This document shows, one piece after another, positions 9,824-18,321 of a stretch of DNA of 64,000 bases. The notes below the pieces were generated by a model. The model saw only the letters and a program-made list of their open reading frames with translations. It searched no databases and had not been told where the DNA came from. The position numbers and the translations under genes were made by a program. Location of the stretch: NCBI RefSeq assembly GCF_018080005.1, contig NZ_CP073015.1, positions 2,756,501-2,820,500 of the forward strand, given 5' to 3'. This DNA is from Flavobacterium sp. CS20 (GTDB lineage Bacteria > Bacteroidota > Bacteroidia > Flavobacteriales > Flavobacteriaceae). Numbering within the stretch: the stretch's first letter is position 1; each line of letters begins with the position of its first letter.

Positions 9824-10150
9824 TACTCTGCAATTTTGTTTGTTTTAAAAATGCATCAAGGAGGGCGAAAACGTGCTGTTTTTCGTCCTCTTTTAGTTTT
9901 TGGATGTCAAGGACACGGTTCACAATGTTTTTTTCCAGTAGCGTGTCTGTAGCGCCCACAAGGTAATCCAAGGACACTTCAAGAGCTTCGACCAGCTGTG
10001 TACTATCTCAATAGACGGCTTTACTTCATCCCGTTCATATCTGCCAATTACAGCACCGTGAACACCAACGAGCTTGCCGACTTCATCCTGCGACATCTTT
10101 TTATCTTTTCTCACTTCCGTGAGCCGTTTACCAAAGCTGTTAGACTTCAT
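9816..10150 (-). pseudogene. XRE-family repressor (type A), frameshifted
   Basis: The N-terminal helix-turn-helix (RKDKKMSQDEVGKLVGVHGA) matches the intact copy at 25932-26267. A single-base deletion near 10,005 (GTGTAC here, GTGTGAC in the intact copy) shifts the frame after SIEIV. The rest of the protein remains readable in the second frame down to a TAG at 9816-9818. The original product would repress the divergent cassette promoter. Confidence 0.8.
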
Positions 10151-10221
10151 AAATGTATCAAAAACTACAGTTAATTAAACAATACGGCAAAGATACAAAA
10201 CATAAATGTAGTATCAAAAAC
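10148..10221. promoter_or_regulatory. Direct-repeat operator of the type A XRE repressor
   Basis: CATAAATGTA followed by TCAAAAAC occurs at 10148-10165 and again, with a 3-nt insertion, at 10201-10221. The repeats sit between the XRE start codon and the divergent promoter. The same pair is present upstream of the intact XRE at 25932-26267. Operator function is inferred from position. Confidence 0.45.
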
Positions 10222-10230
10222 AGATATAGT

Positions 10231-10261
10231 TTGGTTGTTTGAAATAGATATGTTACTTTTG
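10231..10261 (+). promoter_or_regulatory. Promoter for the CHC2-Rhs cassette (type A)
   Basis: TTG (10231-10233), 20 nt, then TACTTTTG (10254-10261) matches the Bacteroidota consensus TTG-N19/20-TAnnTTTG. It reads toward the CHC2 start at 10303. Confidence 0.65.
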
Positions 10262-10302
10262 CAACAGATTTGTAGTCAAAAATAATTTTAAACTTTTTTC
10301 TG

Positions 10303-10437
10303 ATGGAAATCCACGAGATTAAAAGCAAGCTTACTTTAAAAGAAGTCCTGAACCATTACGGCTTTAAACCCGACAAGCACCAGCGGTTAAACTGTCCGTT
10401 CCACAACGACAAAACCCCAAGTATGCAAGTGTATTAA
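10303..10437 (+). pseudogene. CHC2 zinc-finger (DnaG-like) N-terminal fragment
   Basis: 44 codons from ATG to TAA: MEIHEIKSKLTLKEVL, then LNCPFHNDKTPS, the first half of a CHC2 zinc finger. A one-base deletion at TATTAA stops the frame. Restoring one base continues into the second half (AYCFSSNGKTH) and in frame into the Rhs core at 10505. The intact version is at 21984-23279. Confidence 0.7.
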
Positions 10438-10504
10438 AACACAAACGGCATATTGTTTTAGTAGCAACGGCAAGACCCACGCAAAAAGTTTCATTGACTT
10501 CATA

Positions 10505-11557
10505 ATGTATAAAGAGAACCAAAGCAAAGAAGACAAGAAGGTATTACAAAAAATCTTACAAAACCAGACCTTTGCAGAGCCTGAAGAAAACTCAGAAGCC
10601 TCAGCCATATTTTATTACCATGCCGACCATTTGGGGAGCAATGAAATTATTACAGACAACAATGGTGCACCTCATGAATTTCATTTAACTTTACCCTTTG
10701 GAGAGACCATGGCAGAACAACGCAAACCCGTAGCAGACTATTACAACTCCTGGAAGTTTACAGGAAAAGAGTTAGATGAAGAAACAGGCTTATATTATTT
10801 TGGAGCAAGGTATTATCAACCGAGTTGGAGTGTGTGGTTGAGTGTTGACCCTAAAGCACACCTGATGCCAGCTTGGTCGCCATACAACTATACAATGAAT
10901 AATCCGATTAATTATGTAGACCCGGATGGACGGAGTGTGGAGGAGCCAGATGATGTCATAATTAAAGATAAAAATGGTATGGAAATTGGAATTTGGTATA
11001 GCAATATTTTAGATGGTGAAATTTATTTAAATACTTCAATTGGAGATGGTATACCGAGTACAAAATTTTTACCAAACTTATCTATTGATGAATATGTACC
11101 AAACAAAATAGATGCAATCGGGTTTGAAATAGGAGGTAAAATAGCTATAGGTTCTGGTGTTGAAGGTTTGTTTGAGTATATTCAGTTAGAGAATAAATCA
11201 TCAGCAAAAGGTTATAAAGTTGCGGGCTTAAGTTTTGGGTTTGATGCTTCTATTGGTATTCAAATTAATTTTTATAAAGCAAAACAAGGAAAACGCTTAA
11301 ACAAGTTTTCTTTTGAAGGAATAGCTGAATCTGTTTCTGCAGGTTATGAAACATTTGATTTAGAATTTACCAATTCAGATGATTTTACAGGTGTAGGTAT
11401 TTCTTTAATTAAAGGTGCAGTACCTGTTTCAGGAAGTTTAAACTTTCAGCGGTCCAAATTAAGTGGTACTGAGTTTGAAATTGGTAATTTTCTAGGAGCC
11501 GATATAAGAAACCTAAAAACTGGAGACAAATTGATTAATATTAATAAAAATTTTTAA
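10505..11557 (+). CDS. Rhs-core fragment with unidentified toxin tip
   Basis: 350 residues. Residues 1-~35 (MYKENQSKEDKKVLQ..) come from the CHC2-side linker. About 36-140 is the Rhs core (YYHADHLGSNEI..TGKELDEETG..WLSVDPKA), ending at DPDGR. The tip (~210 residues, starting SVEEPDDVI) is rich in beta-strand-like glycine/hydrophobic alternation and I do not recognise it. The start ATG is internal to the ancestral CHC2-Rhs frame, so real translation may begin elsewhere. The candidate immunity gene starts 4 bp downstream. Confidence 0.65.
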   Translation: MYKENQSKEDKKVLQKILQNQTFAEPEENSEASAIFYYHADHLGSNEIITDNNGAPHEFHLTLPFGETMAEQRKPVADYYNSWKFTGKELDEETGLYYFGARYYQPSWSVWLSVDPKAHLMPAWSPYNYTMNNPINYVDPDGRSVEEPDDVIIKDKNGMEIGIWYSNILDGEIYLNTSIGDGIPSTKFLPNLSIDEYVPNKIDAIGFEIGGKIAIGSGVEGLFEYIQLENKSSAKGYKVAGLSFGFDASIGIQINFYKAKQGKRLNKFSFEGIAESVSAGYETFDLEFTNSDDFTGVGISLIKGAVPVSGSLNFQRSKLSGTEFEIGNFLGADIRNLKTGDKLININKNF

Positions 11558-11561
11558 AGCT

Positions 11562-12035
11562 TTGAAAACTGTATATTGCTTGTTCATATTTTTACTTTTT
11601 TATTCATGTAACAAGGATTTTGATTTTAATAAATTTAAACCACTAGAAAGTCCTATGGAGGTGACAGTTACTAATGAATATTGGAGCGATTCTAAAAAAA
11701 TAAAAATAGAAGATAAAAACATAGTTGATACTATTTTTAATATGGCTATTAATCATAAAATTTCACAGAATCAAAACTTTATGCCTGTAAATTTGTCAGA
11801 AGAGTTTTATGAATTCGAAATGATGCACAAAAGCGGAGATAATTATATTTTTTCCTCAGGTTTAATAATTTTTGAAAACGGAGACAAGAAGGGATTTTTG
11901 TATGTTTTTAAAAAAGAAAATTCTAAAGAACTAATAAGGTATAGGTTTTATGATGATAGATTACCTTTTTATATTAATCAAATAGTAAACCAAAAATTGG
12001 ATCTCGGATGGACGGAGTGTGGAGGAGCCAGATGA
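11562..12035 (+). CDS. Lipoprotein, candidate immunity protein, 3' end replaced
   Basis: 157 residues from a TTG start, with a lipoprotein signal (LFIFLLFYSCNKD). No family recognised. It sits 4 bp after the toxin tip. The last ten residues (GWTECGGAR) are an out-of-frame reading of the DGRSVEEPDD DNA that belongs to the next toxin tip, so recombination near 12,003 removed the native C-terminus. Confidence 0.6.
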   Translation: MKTVYCLFIFLLFYSCNKDFDFNKFKPLESPMEVTVTNEYWSDSKKIKIEDKNIVDTIFNMAINHKISQNQNFMPVNLSEEFYEFEMMHKSGDNYIFSSGLIIFENGDKKGFLYVFKKENSKELIRYRFYDDRLPFYINQIVNQKLDLGWTECGGAR

Positions 12036-12648
12036 TATAATTTTCACAAATAGTTGTGGAGACGAAATAGGAAGAATAATATTACCTGGTGATGATATAA
12101 CACATCAAATTAAAACCGATTATGTCACTAATGATCCATTAAAGGTAGACCCTATAAAAATTGCTAGACAACTTGGAATTGATTCAGAAGATATAGATGC
12201 TGTGGGGATTGATCTAGGATACACAGGAGTTTTGGGAGGTGGAATGCATTTTGGAGAAGGTATAATACATTTTTTAGATGGTGATAGTGAAGGAGAAACC
12301 TATTTATTTGGTTATCGTGGAGGTGGTGTAGGATTAGATGCTGGAGTAGGAATGTCAGGGTTTATTTCAAATTTTGATGATAATTCCAAAGAGCGATTTT
12401 TTAATGCTGAAAATTGGGAAGGAAATTATGCGGGATATTCAATAGGTGGTGGTAAAGAAAATATAAATTACAGTTGGGGAAATGAAGACAACATTAAAGG
12501 GCAATTATGGACTGGACAACAGTACACTTTAAGAAAGTCAAGTCCACCAACTTGGCACACTTGGACAGTTGGTGGAGCCTTCTCTGGTGAAGCAAGAGGA
12601 GGGGCATCAGTTTATTGGGGTGAATCGTTTTTACAGAACAAATTCTAA
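12019..12648 (+). CDS. Orphan toxin tip without Rhs core
   Basis: 209 residues from a GTG start. It begins EEPDDIIF.. and is homologous to the tip of 10505-11557 (same SVEEPDD start, later IDAVGIDLGYTG against IDAIGFEIGGK). The middle is very glycine-rich (YRGGGVGLDAGVGMSG). There is no Rhs core, signal peptide or promoter of its own. It was joined at ~30 bp of sequence shared with the end of the previous tip's core. It reads as an archived alternative tip. Confidence 0.6.
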   Translation: MEEPDDIIFTNSCGDEIGRIILPGDDITHQIKTDYVTNDPLKVDPIKIARQLGIDSEDIDAVGIDLGYTGVLGGGMHFGEGIIHFLDGDSEGETYLFGYRGGGVGLDAGVGMSGFISNFDDNSKERFFNAENWEGNYAGYSIGGGKENINYSWGNEDNIKGQLWTGQQYTLRKSSPPTWHTWTVGGAFSGEARGGASVYWGESFLQNKF

Positions 12649-12992
12649 TGAGGAAGATTATAAAAATAGCTTTATTCTTTGTTGCCTTTGTTGCTTTTGT
12701 ATGGCTTTTAAATTTTTTATCAAACGATAGAGCAATTAAACAAGAAATAAAACAAGAATTTAAGGGATTAATTGTTGGTGATACTACTTTTAGAAGGAGA
12801 TCTCAACCAACTCATTTAATAATTAAGGAAAAAGAAGAGTATTTATATATAACAGGAACTGAAAATTTGGATAAATTTTATAAGATAGGCGACAGTATCG
12901 TAAAACCAGCAAATCAAAATAAATTAATAATTATCAGAGATGGTGTTAAGGAAGAATTTATTTATCGCCCAAATTGGAAGCCTAATAAGTAA
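12648..12992 (+). CDS. Small membrane-anchored protein, candidate immunity to the 12019 tip
   Basis: 114 residues overlapping the tip stop (TAATG). There is one N-terminal membrane segment (IALFFVAFVAFVWLLNFL, residues ~6-24) and then a soluble domain. No family recognised. Position and coupling suggest immunity. Confidence 0.55.
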   Translation: MRKIIKIALFFVAFVAFVWLLNFLSNDRAIKQEIKQEFKGLIVGDTTFRRRSQPTHLIIKEKEEYLYITGTENLDKFYKIGDSIVKPANQNKLIIIRDGVKEEFIYRPNWKPNK

Positions 12993-13049
12993 CATGATTA
13001 TTTATAAATGTAGTTTTTTTAAATGTGGATAAACCATTATAAAATTTAG

Positions 13050-13520
13050 ATGATATTGACAGAACTTCGAATGAATAGTTTTTATTCTGGGAAATTAAGT
13101 AAAGTAGCTAGTCAGGCTCTATATGAAGAAAAACACAGAACTACAATTGCTTTAACAAAACAAGAAAAAGAATATAATAAGACTGCTTGGCCAGATGATC
13201 GGATTTCTCCTAGTTTATCTAGTTTTAAAATTGATTTAAGTTTTCTTCCAAAAGATTTCAAATATAATAACGATCTAGATATAAATCTTAATTTAGAAGG
13301 CATGAAAGTCCAAAGTTATTCAAGCGGTTATTCTGAAACTGATATTAATATAAGATATTTTTCAAAAGTAATAGAGGGAAAATATATAAACCAAGGCATC
13401 TACGACGGGCATTCTAACACATCCCTTTTATTTGGAAATCAGTCAAAAGAAAATATTCTTATTATAAATTTTTCGAAAGAAGAATATAAAAAAATCAATC
13501 AATATCATAATAACAATTAA
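13050..13520 (+). CDS. Hypothetical protein, possible toxin-tip remnant
   Basis: 156 residues with no signal peptide and no recognised domain. Composition is rich in Asn, Ser and Lys. It is followed 6 bp later by a membrane-anchored protein, the usual toxin-immunity order here, but no Rhs core or DPxG precedes it. The chosen start is weak (ATG 13050; ATG 13071 also possible). Confidence 0.4.
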   Translation: MILTELRMNSFYSGKLSKVASQALYEEKHRTTIALTKQEKEYNKTAWPDDRISPSLSSFKIDLSFLPKDFKYNNDLDINLNLEGMKVQSYSSGYSETDINIRYFSKVIEGKYINQGIYDGHSNTSLLFGNQSKENILIINFSKEEYKKINQYHNNN

Positions 13521-13526
13521 AGTTGT

Positions 13527-14318
13527 ATGAGAAAGAAACTTACATTTTCTATAATTGTTTTACTTATTTTGGGATTATTATATATAATAATCAGTTATTA
13601 TCGATATTTAGATCAAATAAAAGAAAGTCATAAAAATTTAAAATATTTATATAAGACGTACTCTTTAAATTTTATTGATTATTATCCATATTCTAATAAA
13701 GATATTTTATTTGCATATGATTGGTTAAATCATACTTCTGGAGAAAAACATTTTGATGATTTTCTAATTAAATATGGTTTTGGTGTTGCAAACGATTCTT
13801 CAGAAAATGCTATAATATACTCTTATGGCAAAGATAATACTGACAATAAATTACTTAACAATAAATTTATTGACTATGACAAATTTATTAAAGAATATTC
13901 ATTCACTGATTTTGTATTTAATGATAATATTGATATTCCTTTATTTAAAATAGAAATGTATAAAATTAATTGTGATACTATACTTGGTGAATTAGATCAA
14001 GACCCATTTAGACACTATAAACTCTTAAAAAAATCCGAATATATTTGGTCTGATGAAAATTATAGGATGAAATTCTTAAAACTTTTAACAAGTTTAGAAA
14101 AATCACTGCTAAATGATGATATTAACAACTACTCTGGAAGAAATATATTAGTTATTTTCAAGCATAATAATGTAAGGCTTTACTGTGATTTATTACTTTC
14201 GAAGAAAAATGAAAAATTACTTATCAATAAGATAAAATCATTTTTGAATAAGAATGATAATTTTTTTGATTATGCAGTTTTTACTTTAAGAGTACCTAAA
14301 TCAATGGTAAATAAATAG
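13527..14318 (+). CDS. Membrane-anchored hypothetical protein
   Basis: 263 residues with a strong N-terminal membrane segment (IIVLLILGLLYIIISYY, residues ~9-25) and a long soluble part rich in Lys, Asn and Tyr. No family recognised. Its position after the 13050 frame suggests an immunity role, which is inference only. Base composition is very AT-rich, like other immunity genes in the island. Confidence 0.45.
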   Translation: MRKKLTFSIIVLLILGLLYIIISYYRYLDQIKESHKNLKYLYKTYSLNFIDYYPYSNKDILFAYDWLNHTSGEKHFDDFLIKYGFGVANDSSENAIIYSYGKDNTDNKLLNNKFIDYDKFIKEYSFTDFVFNDNIDIPLFKIEMYKINCDTILGELDQDPFRHYKLLKKSEYIWSDENYRMKFLKLLTSLEKSLLNDDINNYSGRNILVIFKHNNVRLYCDLLLSKKNEKLLINKIKSFLNKNDNFFDYAVFTLRVPKSMVNK

Positions 14319-14328
14319 TCCCCTCCCT

Positions 14329-14351
14329 AGCGCTCGTTTATAACGAGTGCT
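14329..14351. other. Hairpin in the 268-bp gap before the next cassette
   Basis: A 10-bp stem (AGCGCTCGTT / AACGAGTGCT, one G-T pair) with a 3-nt loop and no T run. The rest of 14319-14586 shows no gene. A stretch just before 14587 may be decayed Rhs sequence. Confidence 0.45.
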
Positions 14352-14586
14352 AAGACTCTTTTTGCAATCACGCTATCGCACTCTCTGAAAGTTAAATTAG
14401 GATTCGCTTTTCAAATGCCCCGCTCTTCGATGACTGAGATTTGAAGCTTTATAATTACTTAAGAAGCATAAAGCATAGTAGAAGTCTGTAACGACTTCAC
14501 ATATCAGCTTTTTTAAAGAATTCATTGATTTGTTTATATTGCCATCATGTTTAGCAATCTAGACGGTAAAATACGAGACTAAAACA

Positions 14587-15690
14587 GTGCTGAAGATGGT
14601 AAAAGAAGCGGGTATGTATTATATGGAAATAAATCAGGCTTATCACTCTAATCGGAGTTTAAAACTTAACACAACAAGTTCAAATAATTTTGCTCACGGC
14701 TATGCTGGTGACTTGCAACATGTAGAAGTTTTTTATTTTCACAGTGACCATCTCGGTTCTTCAAATTATGTGTCAAATTATGATGGGGACATTAGCCAAC
14801 ACGCCGAATATTTGCCATTTGGTGAGCTCCTCACCGATGAACACCTCAATTCCCACAACACCCGTTACAAATACAATGGCAAAGGATTTGACCAGGAAAC
14901 GAGCAACTATTACTACGGCGCCCGCTATTATAATCCCAAAACCAGTTTATGGCTGAGTGTTGACCCGTTGGCTCATAAGTTCCCCAACATATCACCATAC
15001 GCAGCATTCAATAACAATCCGATCTATTTTGTTGACCCAGACGACCGAGAAAATATACCTGCATTAATCTGGGTAGCTAAGAATATGGCTAATAAGGGAA
15101 TTCCATTTGGTGTCTGGTATGGCGGAGATGGTGGTTGGACATATAAAGCGGGTAAAGTTCCAACAGAAACGGTTTGTTATGAAAGTTGTTGGACATCTTA
15201 TATGAATGGTGCTGATGCATCAGCTATGACAACATTAAAAACTGGATTTTCTACAAAAGGCGGTGGGTTTAAGGGTCGTTCACACGAAACTGGCGGTATG
15301 AATTGGTTTAAAGCTGGAGATGGAACAGATAGACAATTTGTTTCTGATATTTCTAAAGGAGAACTTGGCGATATTACATTTATGGGAGAGGTTGGAGATA
15401 TGGCTGGTCACGCAGTTTTATTAGCGAGTGACATAACAAAAGGATCGATAGAGGTTGATGGCAAGACCGTAGAAACTATGTCTTTTTATGCATTAAGTAC
15501 TTCATCTGATACTGATGCAGGTAATTATGGTGGCAGGTCATTTACCTTTCAAAATGTTGACGGTAAATGGCTTCTTGATGGTAATGGATATGAGTTTAGA
15601 GGTTTTGGCCAAATGAAAAATGTAAATGCAACAGATGAACAAAAACAAGAAGCCACAAAATTGATTGATGATATTAAAACTGGGAATTAA
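14587..15690 (+). CDS. Rhs-core fragment of a second lineage with Cys/His toxin tip
   Basis: 367 residues. The core (about 50-155) reads FYFHSDHLGSSNYVSN..LPFGELL..GKGFDQETSNYYYGARYY..WLSVDPLA. It is clearly different from the other cassettes' core and lacks the CHC2 front part. The usual DPDG is DPDDR here. The tip has VCYESCWTSYMNGADA near residue 200 and GHAVLLASD near residue 280, a Cys-then-His order that would fit a papain-like peptidase or amidase, but I cannot name a family. The immunity candidate overlaps (TAATG). Confidence 0.6.
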   Translation: MLKMVKEAGMYYMEINQAYHSNRSLKLNTTSSNNFAHGYAGDLQHVEVFYFHSDHLGSSNYVSNYDGDISQHAEYLPFGELLTDEHLNSHNTRYKYNGKGFDQETSNYYYGARYYNPKTSLWLSVDPLAHKFPNISPYAAFNNNPIYFVDPDDRENIPALIWVAKNMANKGIPFGVWYGGDGGWTYKAGKVPTETVCYESCWTSYMNGADASAMTTLKTGFSTKGGGFKGRSHETGGMNWFKAGDGTDRQFVSDISKGELGDITFMGEVGDMAGHAVLLASDITKGSIEVDGKTVETMSFYALSTSSDTDAGNYGGRSFTFQNVDGKWLLDGNGYEFRGFGQMKNVNATDEQKQEATKLIDDIKTGN

Positions 15691-16115
15691 TGAGAAAAAT
15701 AAAGGTTTTAATATTAGCGTTTTGTTCGTTCGTTTCATTGAACGTTATCGCCCAGTCTTTTGATATAGATAAGTATAATGAAGAAAAGGAAGCGATTTTA
15801 AATGTTGTTTTGAATAGTGTTCAGTTTGATAGTATTTATTCTTCGAATAGAGTCTATTTTGTTTCAAACGAATTACTTTCTACATCATCTTCATTAGTGT
15901 TGAAGAAGGGGAAATGTCGAGCTAAAGTTTTGGAGCGTGAAAAATTAAAGAAAAAACATTATGTTGGACTGGGAGACTTTACTATGCCAAAAAAAAATCC
16001 GAAATATGTTAGGGTTCAAATTTATTCATCGTCTACCAGTAAAACGTTAAATTTAAGATTAGAAAAAAATAAAGATGATTGGGTAATAGTCAATCATCTA
16101 ATAATGGAAGATTAG
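15690..16115 (+). CDS. Secreted protein, candidate immunity to the 14587 tip
   Basis: 141 residues with a signal peptide (VLILAFCSFVSLNVIAQ, cleaved near residue 22). There is no lipobox and no recognised domain. It overlaps the toxin stop by one base, implying coupled translation. Periplasmic location would suit protection against an imported cell-wall or periplasmic toxin. A terminator follows at 16120-16146. Confidence 0.55.
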   Translation: MRKIKVLILAFCSFVSLNVIAQSFDIDKYNEEKEAILNVVLNSVQFDSIYSSNRVYFVSNELLSTSSSLVLKKGKCRAKVLEREKLKKKHYVGLGDFTMPKKNPKYVRVQIYSSSTSKTLNLRLEKNKDDWVIVNHLIMED

Positions 16116-16119
16116 ATAC

Positions 16120-16146
16120 AAAGCCATCCAAATCGGGTGGCTTTTT
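16120..16146 (+). terminator. Terminator after the 15690 gene
   Basis: Stem AAAGCCATCC / GGGTGGCTTT with a 5-nt loop and a T run, ending the 14587-16115 pair. Confidence 0.75.
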
Positions 16147-16194
16147 AGCTTTTACAGAGTAGCTACATTTTTTTTAAAGAAGTTATCTGTTTTT

Positions 16195-16479
16195 TCACCT
16201 CTCGGGACTAAGCGAAGTATGAAGCACAGCAACTACAATAATGGTTTTGTTAGGCTCATCAATGGTGTAGTGAATCATAAAAGGAAACACATCTAAAACG
16301 GTACAGCGTGTATCATCATAACGAACAGCAGAAGCTTTTGGATTTTCACGAATAAACAAAACTTTAGTTCGGACTTCTTTGATAAATCGTTTGCCTAAGT
16401 CTTTTTGTTTAGAATTGTACCAAGAGGTAGCTTCGGCAATATCCAGTTTGGCAAGGGGTAAGATAATGGCTTTATACAT
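16195..16479 (-). CDS. ParE/RelE-family toxin
   Basis: 94 residues with the ParE-like order: helix pair (KLDIAEATSWYNSKQKDLGKRF), NPKASAVRYDDTRCTVL, FPFMIHYTID and a final VVAVLHTSLSPER. The family includes gyrase poisons (ParE) and ribosome-dependent mRNases (RelE). The sequence does not decide which, though the long helical N-terminus favours ParE-like. The antitoxin gene is directly upstream with stop and start adjacent. Confidence 0.85.
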   Translation of the reverse strand: MYKAIILPLAKLDIAEATSWYNSKQKDLGKRFIKEVRTKVLFIRENPKASAVRYDDTRCTVLDVFPFMIHYTIDEPNKTIIVVAVLHTSLSPER

Positions 16480-16710
16480 CTACAAATCCTTTTCAATGTC
16501 GTCCATAGTGGCATCAAAATCCAAAGCCTGTTCAGGGTTATTTTTGTAGTCGTCAAGACGTTTACGGACTTCTTCTATCTGCCAAGAAGGAATATCAACT
16601 TGCTCAATATCCTTGTATTTGTTTTTAAGTTCGTTCCATTCCGAAATCGGAATAAAAACCCCTGTGGTTTTGCCCGTATTATCTGAAATATATTGAAGGT
16701 TCATAATCAC
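16480..16710 (-). CDS. Antitoxin of the ParE/RelE pair
   Basis: The 76-residue reading starts at GTG 16710. ATG at 16704 (MNLQYISDNTGKTTGV) is the better start. The N-terminus resembles the Phd-like beta-strand fold (GVFIPISEWNELK) and the C-terminus is an acidic helix (DFDATMDDIEKDL) that would wrap the toxin. It probably binds its own promoter. The upstream region overlaps a broken XRE gene. Confidence 0.8.
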   Translation of the reverse strand: MIMNLQYISDNTGKTTGVFIPISEWNELKNKYKDIEQVDIPSWQIEEVRKRLDDYKNNPEQALDFDATMDDIEKDL

Positions 16711-16975
16711 ATTAATTTTTGTTGAGTTGTAGAAAGCTGTGCTGTCTGCAAAAGGGAATCCAGCACGTGCAAAATAGCATCACGTTCCTTTTGACTGACC
16801 TTTTGCAAAGTTCTAATCGATAAAGCATTTTTTTAGCCACATTAATTGAGGGTATTATTTCTTCACGCTCATACCTGCCAATTATAGCATCCGAAGTGCC
16901 GACCAATTTGCCGAGAGTATCCCTTGATAGCCCTTTTTCTTTACGTAAATCAGATATTTTATTAACTATGTTCAC
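16707..16975 (-). pseudogene. XRE-family repressor (type D), internally deleted
   Basis: The HTH is intact (RKEKGLSRDTLGKLVGTSDA). The frame breaks after SINVAKK, and the C-terminal part resumes in another frame (RTLQKVSQKERDAILHVL..) to a TGA at 16707. The linker segment present in the intact XREs is missing. It marks a cassette whose promoter/CHC2/Rhs part was lost next to the IS110 insertion. Confidence 0.65.
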
Positions 16976-17059
16976 AACTTATAGTTTAAGAAAAGCCCTT
17001 AAAAATAAAGGTATTCTATGATTAAAACAACTAAAAAATGTTAAAATTTTCAACAGGTT

Positions 17060-18055
17060 CTAAGCTGCGTGTTTCATAGTATCCACATACGGTTCATTTC
17101 TATTTACAACAGCAAAAATTCTTGACAGTAGTTTGTTTCTTATTATGTTTATCGTACTCATTTTATTTTTTCCGTGGGCTACTCTTTTTTCATAGTATAT
17201 TTTCATTTCAGTATTGTGTTGAATACTTGTTTTTGCACACAGATCAAGTAAGGTTTTTATCTTTTTATTGGCTAGATGACTAACTTTAGTTTTACCCCTT
17301 ATACTTGTTCCAGACTGATTCTGAAATGGTGCTATGCCACAATAAGATGCAAACTTTCGATACGTTTTAAATTTTGTAAAATTAGCGGTGTATGCTATGA
17401 TAAAAAGAGCTGTTTGTGGACCAATACCATTTATAGAGGTTATAAGTTTAAAGTTGTTTAAAATTCTTTCATTGTCTTTTAAAATAGTCATCATTTCGTT
17501 CTCGACTTCCTTAATTTGTTTTGTTAAGTAAGTAATCATTTTCTTCTGAGTAGATAAGAGCGTTTTGTTATGTTTTTTAATCAGAACTCGCTTCTGCTCT
17601 TTTAAAGAAGCTTTATAGCCAGATCGTTGCTTAACTAATCTTTGGCGAAGATTAAGAAGGCGTTTAATACTTTGTTCTTCTTCGCTAGAGAGCTTTGTAG
17701 GGGTGATTTCATCTCTCATTCTGTAACCATACTTAGCAATCAGCTTTGCATCAGCTTTATCACTTTTACCTCTAACCATTCCCATAGATTTCTTGATTTC
17801 AAGACCAGAAACTAAAAGGAAAGGAATATTCTTTGAGGTTAGATAAACTGATAAACAGTGGGAGTATAACCCCGTATGTTCAAAAACAAATAGGATACTT
17901 TCTTTAGACAGATCTGAACTTTTATAAGCCCAATCGACTAATTTCTTGTAGTCCTTTTTTGTGTTTTTAAACTCTCTGTTTTCTTGGTTAGAATGAATAC
18001 ATGCATCAAAAGTTAATTTGCTCATGTCAATGCCAACTGTGTCTTTAATTTTCAT
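17060..18055 (-). CDS. IS110-family transposase (DEDD, bridge-RNA type)
   Basis: 331 residues, full length. The N-terminal RuvC-like DEDD domain has GIDMSK (D9), FEHTGLY (E) and GKSDKADAKLIAKYG (two D). A coiled linker (~110-190) follows, then the transposase_20 domain with INGIGPQTA and the serine region FQNQSGTSIRGK. IS110 recombinases insert circular intermediates using a structured RNA from the element's own noncoding end. No frame damage is visible, so the element may be active. It lies between a broken XRE gene and a 5'-truncated amidase tip. Exact ends cannot be set because this family has no long terminal inverted repeats. Confidence 0.92.
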   Translation of the reverse strand: MKIKDTVGIDMSKLTFDACIHSNQENREFKNTKKDYKKLVDWAYKSSDLSKESILFVFEHTGLYSHCLSVYLTSKNIPFLLVSGLEIKKSMGMVRGKSDKADAKLIAKYGYRMRDEITPTKLSSEEEQSIKRLLNLRQRLVKQRSGYKASLKEQKRVLIKKHNKTLLSTQKKMITYLTKQIKEVENEMMTILKDNERILNNFKLITSINGIGPQTALFIIAYTANFTKFKTYRKFASYCGIAPFQNQSGTSIRGKTKVSHLANKKIKTLLDLCAKTSIQHNTEMKIYYEKRVAHGKNKMSTINIIRNKLLSRIFAVVNRNEPYVDTMKHAA

Positions 18056-18235
18056 AATTTTATATTTTTAAAATGGTTACTTTGACTAACACCTTTAAAA
18101 GGTAAATAAATACTGGTATTCTATTTGGTCCTTGTAACCTGGTTAATAAAGAATGGGGACTAATACGGAAAATAGGTCATTAACCTGGACTACAGAAAAG
18201 TTCACCCCATTCTTTTTTTATTTAAGTTATCAACA
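18056..18235 (-). ncRNA. Candidate bridge-RNA region of the IS110 element
   Basis: This is the noncoding side upstream of the transposase, where IS110-group elements encode the bridge RNA. It contains an 11-bp inverted repeat (AAAGAATGGGG at 18148-18158, CCCCATTCTTT at 18205-18215) and the direct repeat TAACCTGG (18135 and 18181) within the enclosed loop. A + strand T run follows the stem, so a simple terminator is an alternative. The RNA assignment is inferred from family knowledge. Confidence 0.35.
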
Positions 18236-18321
18236 AAATTACAGTTATTAACAAAGAAAAAAAGAAGCAAAAAAAGAAAGATACATATCATAATCATTAT
18301 TTCTTTTTTTAACAATTAAAT

